From contig NZ_PDHM01000009.1 of NCBI RefSeq assembly GCF_002573715.1, forward strand, positions 22,950-86,949: 64,000 nucleotides of DNA, read 5' to 3'. Below the pieces are notes generated by a model. That model ran no database searches. It had not been told where the DNA came from and saw only the letters and a list, made by a program, of their open reading frames with translations. How positions within the stretch are numbered: the first letter of the stretch is position 1; each line of letters begins with the position of its first letter. Shown in pieces: positions 59,292-64,000 of the stretch. The stretch is from Paenibacillus sp. EZ-K15 (GTDB lineage Bacteria; Bacillota; Bacilli; Paenibacillales; Paenibacillaceae). Made by a program: the position numbers and the translations under genes.

Positions 59292-59330
59292 TCGGTTGAG
59301 CCGGTTAAGGCACCAAACGAATCTATACGA

Positions 59331-59362
59331 ATCGTCGATGCGGTAAGCATCGGCGATTTTTA
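59331..59362 (+). terminator. terminator of the sigma factor operon
   Basis: 11-bp stem ATCGTCGATGC / GCATCGGCGAT with one G-U pair, 5-base loop, five T. Confidence 0.88.
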
Positions 59363-59369
59363 GTTTTAT

Positions 59370-59438
59370 GCCTACCGATAGTTAAAAAATATTGACACCT
59401 GTCATCATCCAGTTTAAAATTCTACCTATCGGTAGGTA
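59370..59438 (+). promoter_or_regulatory. autoregulated TetR promoter with two operators
   Basis: TTGACA (59392-59397), 17-base spacer, TAAAAT (59415-59420). TACCTATCGGTAGGTA (59423-59438) is a near-perfect palindrome just after the -10; GCCTACCGATAGTTA (59370-59384) is a second copy just before the -35. A repressor bound at both sites would bracket the polymerase. Confidence 0.75.
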
Positions 59439-59458
59439 AAAAAGGAGCGGATGACATC

Positions 59459-60076
59459 GTGAAAAAGAAAGATTTAACCTCGCAGCAAATCGTTGAGGCC
59501 GCCATCGGATTGTTTGCATCCCATGGCATAGAGAAGACCAGCCTTGCGATGATTGCCGGCGAGGTGGGTATTACGAAACCGTCGATCTACTACCATTTTG
59601 CATCCAAGGATGAACTGGTGGAGCGCGTCTTTGATTATATGTTCAGCGATTATCATTTCGATCATTATTTCTCCCTGACCGAAATGAACGAGCATAACTT
59701 CGCAGAGAAGCTGTACCAAGGGGGATTGCGCATGTTTCCGGAGGAGGAAGAGGCTTTTGTGCCGGTCATGCGCCTATTGAATGAGTTCATGCTGACCGCA
59801 AACCGGAGTGCCAATTACGGCCAGCGGGTGATAGCCATGCAGCAATCGTTCCTGGACGGCTTTCGGGAACTGATGCGGTTAGGAGCAGACTTCGGGATCA
59901 TTGAGCGGCAGAATGCAGATTCCAAAGCGTATGTTTTGGCACTGGTCATTGATAATATCACGAGTTATATCATGATGGATATTCGATTGGATTACCAAGC
60001 GATATGGAGGGAAGCGGTGAACAGTACCCTCAGGAAAGGAGCGGATATACTTGAATCACGGGATGGAATACAGTGA
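59459..60076 (+). CDS. TetR-family regulator
   Basis: 205 residues: DNA-binding domain about 6-56 (QQIVEAAIGLFASHGIEKTS, MIAGEVGITKPSIYYHF), ligand domain following, with MRLLNEFMLTANRSANYGQR. The start is GTG 59459 after AAAGGAGCGG. Operators on both sides of its promoter indicate tight autorepression. It overlaps the following YqeB-like gene by 26 bases, so both are expressed together and respond to the same signal, which is unknown. Confidence 0.9.
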   Translation: MKKKDLTSQQIVEAAIGLFASHGIEKTSLAMIAGEVGITKPSIYYHFASKDELVERVFDYMFSDYHFDHYFSLTEMNEHNFAEKLYQGGLRMFPEEEEAFVPVMRLLNEFMLTANRSANYGQRVIAMQQSFLDGFRELMRLGADFGIIERQNADSKAYVLALVIDNITSYIMMDIRLDYQAIWREAVNSTLRKGADILESRDGIQ

Positions 60077-60743
60077 CCTTGGATTATCGGCTTCTGACCG
60101 GATCCTGATTTGGGCGGTACCGCCGTTATTAGGTGCGGTGGTCGGCTGGTTTATACCTGCAATCGCGGAATGGGCAACGGGCCTCGCCTGGGTGCCTTTT
60201 CAAGGACCGCTGGAGTTAATCGCATCCATACAGGGACCTTGGGTCGTCATCGTAACCGCTATTCTGGGCTTGCTTGCGGGCATGGTACTCTCCCACATTG
60301 CCATTAAAGAAAGCCTTGCCGTTCGCCTGTCGGATCAAGAGATCAGACTCCGCATGCATGATGCCGAACAAACGTTTACGAGAGACGAGGTTTCTGCGGT
60401 CTTTCTGGATGGCAAGCAGCTGGTCCTGCTGGGCACGGAGGGGCAGGAACTCTATCGGGAGAAACCCGAAGCCAAGCGGGATGCCGTGGCCGAAGCCTTC
60501 AAGCGGCACGGTTACTCCTGGAGAGAACGCGATCCGTTCGCCGATCATTATGTCCGATGGGTTGCCGATTCGCCGGAACTGACGCCCAGCCTGAACGCGC
60601 TCTTCCTGGCACGGGAGAAGGCGATGGAGAACGAGGAAAAAGAGGATGCAGCCGATCTGCGCAGGGAACTATCGAAGCTGGGAATTACGGTGCGGGATGA
60701 GGGAAAAAGACAGTATTGGCGGCAGCACGGCCAGCGGCCATAA
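60051..60743 (+). CDS. YqeB-like membrane protein
   Basis: 230 residues. Two membrane helices (about 18-38 and 62-84: WAVPPLLGAVVGWFIPAIAEW; VVIVTAILGLLAGMVLSHIA) precede a cytoplasmic PH-like beta domain (about 92-140: VRLSDQEIRLRMHD, VSAVFLDGKQLVLLG) and a charged helical tail. It resembles B. subtilis YqeB, whose function is unknown. AAAGGAGCGG lies seven bases before TTG 60051, inside the TetR gene; ATG 60063 is too far from it. Induction by the TetR ligand suggests a membrane stress role (inference). Confidence 0.75.
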   Translation: MNHGMEYSDLGLSASDRILIWAVPPLLGAVVGWFIPAIAEWATGLAWVPFQGPLELIASIQGPWVVIVTAILGLLAGMVLSHIAIKESLAVRLSDQEIRLRMHDAEQTFTRDEVSAVFLDGKQLVLLGTEGQELYREKPEAKRDAVAEAFKRHGYSWRERDPFADHYVRWVADSPELTPSLNALFLAREKAMENEEKEDAADLRRELSKLGITVRDEGKRQYWRQHGQRP

Positions 60744-60800
60744 CGGCCTTAGAAGCAGTTGTAATTGTTCCGATCATACGCTACACACTCATCACGCCTA

Positions 60801-60831
60801 CCGCCGATGCCGCGATCATCGGCGGTTTTTT
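60801..60831 (+). terminator. terminator after the YqeB-like gene
   Basis: Perfect 9-bp stem CCGCCGATG / CATCGGCGG, 7-base loop, six T. Confidence 0.9.
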
Positions 60832-60986
60832 ATAGGGTCTTCACGTCGCTGTTGTTTTCCATAACATTTATTCCCCCTCTGATCGAACAAAATGACACCT
60901 CTCTCGCTCAAGCGAGCCTGCGGCAAACAATATCCCTCTTTTGGCAAGACATCCGGCAGTCCTCTCTTCCCATGAGAAGTTTTACA

Positions 60987-61001
60987 ATGAAAGCGATACC
61001 T
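60987..61001 (+). promoter_or_regulatory. perfect cre site before the GH63-like gene
   Basis: ATGAAAGCGATACCT fits WTGNAANCGNWNNCW at every defined position, 18 bases upstream of the hydrolase start and near its ribosome site. Expected to mediate CcpA repression on preferred sugars. Confidence 0.65.
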
Positions 61002-61019
61002 CAGCGAAGGAGATGTCTT

Positions 61020-62726
61020 ATGAATTTTGATCTGAATATCGTACCTTTCAGCCGAAGAGAGTCTTTCTTGGCAATTTCCCTCCTGCCCGCGGCAAAGGAC
61101 CGCAGACCAGGACTTTACCTGCGAACCGTCCGCGGAGGAGATGACAAGTTTGGCGAGGCGTTTCTGATAGAGCTGCTAAACCGGCAGAGCGAGCCGGTTC
61201 CGTTTGAACCTATGGCATCACCAGACCAAATCAGGCTAACGGCCTCCGATTCGGAGGGCCATGCGGACATTTGTTTATCGGACTCCCGGACCGTCCGATT
61301 CCGTTCGGAAGGCTGCGGCATCCGGCTTACCTTTTTTCCAGCAGCGTATGATTACGCCTATGAGACCCATCCGGACAGCTGGGAGGTGAACAGCTTCACG
61401 CATGGCTGCCGCTTCATGCTGACCCGGCTTGCAGGCCAGATGGGCATGGAGGTCGAATGGAACGAGATCAAGAGCTCGCGGGTGACCGCCGATTTCTCCG
61501 TGGACGCATTAACCAATATGGCGGAATTTGCGGTAGAGGAGTTCATGACCGTCATGACCCCACGCAAGGAATGGGAGTCCTTCGATGAGGCGGTTCATAG
61601 CGTCCGGGAAGATTATGCCGCATGGCTGAACAACACCCTTATCGTCTCTGAGCGGTGGCAGGAAGCAAGGGAGCTCGCGGCCTATATCACCTGGTCCTGC
61701 GTGGTTCCGGCCGAAGGCTGTCTGACCCGCCCAGCCATGTATATGTCCAAGAATTGGATGACCAATATCTGGAGCTGGGACAACTGCTTTAACGCGATGG
61801 CCCTTGTGCGGCATCAGCCGGAGCTGGCTTGGGATCAGTTCATGATCTTTTTTGACCGGCAGGATGAGAGCGGCCTGATCCCGGACTTCGTGAACGATAA
61901 ATACGAGCTTTGGAATTGCAACAAGCCGCCGATTCACGGCTGGACACTGGCCTGGATGATGCGTCGGACCGATTTCATTAAGGAGACCCAGTTGCGCGAG
62001 GTCTATGGCCCATTATCGAAATGGACGGAGTGGTGGTTCACGCACCGGGACCATGACGGCGACGGCATTCCCCAGTATAACCACGGCAACGATTCAGGCT
62101 GGGACAACAGCACGGCGTTCAATAACGGCATTCCCGTCGAGAGTCCTGATCTTGCCGCCTATCTCATTATTCAGATGGAGACGCTGGCCGAAATCGCAGG
62201 CTTGCTCGGCCTGTCCGAGGAGTCGAGCCAATGGAGACGGAGAGCGGACGATACGTTGGACCGCATGATTCGACACTTCTGGAGGGATGGCCGGTTCACG
62301 GCCTGCCGTTCGGGAACGCATGAAATATCCGAGGGAGACAGCTTGCTGCTGTTCGTTCCCATCCTGCTGGGAAGACGCCTTCCCGAGTTTATTCGCAAGG
62401 CTCTACTGGAAGGACTTCGGGATGAAAGCCGATTCCTGACAAGCAACGGCTGGGCTACCGAGAGCGTAAGCAGCCGCTATTATAAGGCGGACGGATATTG
62501 GCGCGGGCCGATCTGGGCTCCTTCCACGATGCTGCTGGTCGAAGGGGTGGCAGCAGCAGGCGATATGGAGCTGGCGACGGAGATTGCGCAGCGGTACTGC
62601 CGGATGGTTAGTCTCAGCGGCATGGCCGAGAATTTTGATGCCCTGACCGGAGCGGGGCTTCGCGATCGAGCGTTCACCTGGACCTCCAGCGTATTTTTGA
62701 TTCTTGGACATGAATACACCTTATAA
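61020..62726 (+). CDS. GH63-like alpha-glycosidase (glucosyl/mannosylglycerate hydrolase-like)
   Basis: 568-residue (alpha/alpha)6-barrel hydrolase, no signal peptide. Clan GH-G features: NWMTNIWSWDNCFNAMALV (about 245-263), GLIPDFVNDKYELWN, the acidic stretch NHGNDSGWDNSTAFNNGIPV (about 355-375) with the candidate acid Asp, SNGWATESVSSRYY with a candidate base Glu, and GYWRGPIWAPSTMLLVEG. Relatives include bacterial glucosylglycerate and mannosylglycerate hydrolases as well as eukaryotic processing glucosidase I; specificity is not fixed here. I start at ATG 61020 after AAGGAG; upstream codons in frame run through a terminator. The adjacent sensor kinase suggests a sugar-induced unit. Confidence 0.85.
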   Translation: MNFDLNIVPFSRRESFLAISLLPAAKDRRPGLYLRTVRGGDDKFGEAFLIELLNRQSEPVPFEPMASPDQIRLTASDSEGHADICLSDSRTVRFRSEGCGIRLTFFPAAYDYAYETHPDSWEVNSFTHGCRFMLTRLAGQMGMEVEWNEIKSSRVTADFSVDALTNMAEFAVEEFMTVMTPRKEWESFDEAVHSVREDYAAWLNNTLIVSERWQEARELAAYITWSCVVPAEGCLTRPAMYMSKNWMTNIWSWDNCFNAMALVRHQPELAWDQFMIFFDRQDESGLIPDFVNDKYELWNCNKPPIHGWTLAWMMRRTDFIKETQLREVYGPLSKWTEWWFTHRDHDGDGIPQYNHGNDSGWDNSTAFNNGIPVESPDLAAYLIIQMETLAEIAGLLGLSEESSQWRRRADDTLDRMIRHFWRDGRFTACRSGTHEISEGDSLLLFVPILLGRRLPEFIRKALLEGLRDESRFLTSNGWATESVSSRYYKADGYWRGPIWAPSTMLLVEGVAAAGDMELATEIAQRYCRMVSLSGMAENFDALTGAGLRDRAFTWTSSVFLILGHEYTL

Positions 62727-62740
62727 CGATGACGGACAAA

Positions 62741-62784
62741 CACTTCTTCCCGGGCATTTTGCCTTGCGGGGGAGGTGCTTTTTC
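62741..62784 (+). terminator. probable terminator after the GH63-like gene
   Basis: 10-bp stem CACTTCTTCC / GGGGGAGGTG with G-U pairs, an inner GGCA/TGCC pairing, and a following run of T. Confidence 0.6.
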
Positions 62785-62814
62785 CGTTTCCTCTCCGTTT
62801 CCAGTTGCCGCCTA

Positions 62815-62856
62815 ATTACAAGCCCTTTGTTCGGGTTTATAATGAAAGCGGTATCA
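62815..62856 (+). promoter_or_regulatory. promoter overlapped by a perfect cre site
   Basis: ATTACA (62815-62820), 17-base spacer, TATAAT (62838-62843). ATGAAAGCGGTATCA (62842-62856) fits the cre consensus fully and covers the end of the -10 and the start of transcription, a classic repression position for CcpA. Confidence 0.7.
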
Positions 62857-62939
62857 CGGGCGGATTAGCAGTCCTGCCGCATGACCAACGAGTTGGACGG
62901 AAAGGTTCACGATACGATACGACAACGGGGAGAGTAACC

Positions 62940-64000
62940 ATGAATCTTCAGGGGATCAAAGATCGAGTGGGCCGGCTGTTCACCGGCACCTATCACAGTA
63001 TACGAACGAAGCTGCTTACTTGTTTTTTAATCGTCACCCTGATTCCGCTGTTCTCGCTTGGCGGACTTTCCTATTATCAATCCGCTAAAGTGATTAACTC
63101 CCAGTTCGGCAAATACGGCGATAATGCCGTAGCGCAGCTGGAGCAGCAGACCAGTTCGGCATTAGGGCGGATGAAGCAGACGGCGGAAACGATTTATTCC
63201 TATTTACTGGACCCGAGCCATTCGGGGATCGGAGCCGGGACGCCATCCACATACGGCGACATTATGGAGAAGAACGACTTCGAATCGTTATTGAAGTCTC
63301 TTCGGACGCAGCTGACAGCGGGAATTTATATCATTACGACCTCCGGCTATTACTATGGGGAGAACAATCTGGATGTGAATAAACTCGGCAATATCCCGAT
63401 GTGGAGCACAAGGCCGAAGGCCTATGCCGGGACTTATTGGCTCGGTTTTTACAAACAGGATCATTCCATTAAGAGCAGTGATAGCGATAACGTGCCGGTC
63501 ATCGGGCTCGCCGTACCGATCCACCACCCGGATAAGGCTCAGGACGGCAGCATCATCCTCATTGAGGAGAGTGCCGAGGAACTGCTGCGCAGTTATGCCA
63601 AGTTCGAGGCCGACACGCACGCCCACCTGCTCATTACATCGCCGGACGGCACGGTCGTGTATGAGACGGATGCTCCGTATACGCCCCATGACAACGATGT
63701 GACCTGGTCCCGGACGCTTGGCGTCAACCAATGGACCATGGAAGCCAGAGTTCCCGCCAAGGCTTTCTATCAATCCTCGGGCGTTATCCGGGCGAACACG
63801 ATGGTTGTTGCCATTGTCTCCTGCTTGCTCGCTTTTGGCATTGCTTATCTGTTCTCCTCCCGGTTCACCTCACGAATTCGGACCTTGAAGGACTCGATGC
63901 AGAAGGTGAGCTTTGGCAAGCTGGATACCCGTACGCCAATCGAGGGCAGGGATGAACTGGGCAGTCTCGACATGAGTTTTAACCGGATGGTTACGGGCGT
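62940..64000 (+). CDS. sensor histidine kinase, N-terminal part (cut by window end)
   Basis: 353 residues are visible with no stop before the window ends. First membrane span about 24-46 (LLTCFLIVTLIPLFSLGGLS), an extracellular Cache-like sensor about 50-275 (NIPMWSTRPKAYAGTYWLGF, LLITSPDGTVVYETD), second span about 285-307, then a HAMP segment (RIRTLKDSMQKVSFGKLDTR, GRDELGSLDMSFNRMV). This is the YesM-type layout; the kinase domain and probably a response regulator lie beyond. ATG 62940 follows GGGGAGA. It is repressed by CcpA if the overlapping cre site works. Confidence 0.88.
   Translation, partial: MNLQGIKDRVGRLFTGTYHSIRTKLLTCFLIVTLIPLFSLGGLSYYQSAKVINSQFGKYGDNAVAQLEQQTSSALGRMKQTAETIYSYLLDPSHSGIGAGTPSTYGDIMEKNDFESLLKSLRTQLTAGIYIITTSGYYYGENNLDVNKLGNIPMWSTRPKAYAGTYWLGFYKQDHSIKSSDSDNVPVIGLAVPIHHPDKAQDGSIILIEESAEELLRSYAKFEADTHAHLLITSPDGTVVYETDAPYTPHDNDVTWSRTLGVNQWTMEARVPAKAFYQSSGVIRANTMVVAIVSCLLAFGIAYLFSSRFTSRIRTLKDSMQKVSFGKLDTRTPIEGRDELGSLDMSFNRMVTG

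Overview
The window looks like chromosomal DNA from a Paenibacillus-type, endospore-forming Bacillota. The evidence is the density of carbohydrate ABC transporters of the LplB/YtcP type, YesN/YesM-type two-component systems, very large SLH-anchored surface proteins, a YheC/YheD-like ATP-grasp protein, an LCP protein, strong AGGAGG ribosome binding sites, and sites resembling CcpA (cre) and PurR (PurBox) operators. I saw no rRNA, tRNA, CRISPR array, intact insertion sequence or prophage.

Layout. 1-14.5 kb is a glycan-utilisation region: two ABC permeases, a solute-binding lipoprotein, an AraC-type response regulator with its sensor kinase, a GH97 glycosidase on the minus strand, a secreted F5/8C plus beta-helix protein, and a GH95 alpha-fucosidase/galactosidase. 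14.7-25.2 kb is mixed: methionine aminopeptidase behind a TetR gene with an odd Ala-rich insert, an APH-type kinase, a yellow/MRJP-family protein, pyruvate kinase, an AraC regulator, an LCP protein, a TipAS-type MerR regulator with a textbook 19-bp-spacer promoter, and an HxlR gene divergent from an aldo/keto reductase.

25.4-29.5 kb and 44.3-48.2 kb hold two giant, paralogous S-layer-anchored proteins. They share the C-terminal two thirds (InlB repeat, Big_5, cadherin-like sandwich, an unnamed domain, three SLH) but carry different heads: three phage-tail-collar domains versus seven RCC1 repeats. The second is divergent from a MalT-like LuxR regulator. Between them lie an aldo/keto reductase, DinB, CYTH, a YheO/PatB/NhaC/RidA operon that looks built for beta-C-S-lyase chemistry, an ATP-grasp protein, a GH19 chitinase and a MATE exporter.

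48.2-54.7 kb is a purine nucleoside uptake operon (BMP lipoprotein, ABC ATPase, two permeases) with a cytoplasmic sulfite-oxidase-fold protein and a nucleoside phosphorylase, preceded by a PurBox match. 55.2-60.8 kb holds a TetR/SDR pair with three copies of one operator, an ECF-type sigma factor overlapping an unrecognised 402-residue repeat protein and a 65-residue basic peptide, and an autoregulated TetR gene overlapping a YqeB-like gene. 60.8-64 kb starts another sugar region: a GH63-like hydrolase and a truncated sensor kinase, each behind a perfect cre match.

The least explained element is the sigma factor/repeat protein/peptide operon at 57.3-59.3 kb. All functional calls rest on reading motifs by eye; no searches were run.
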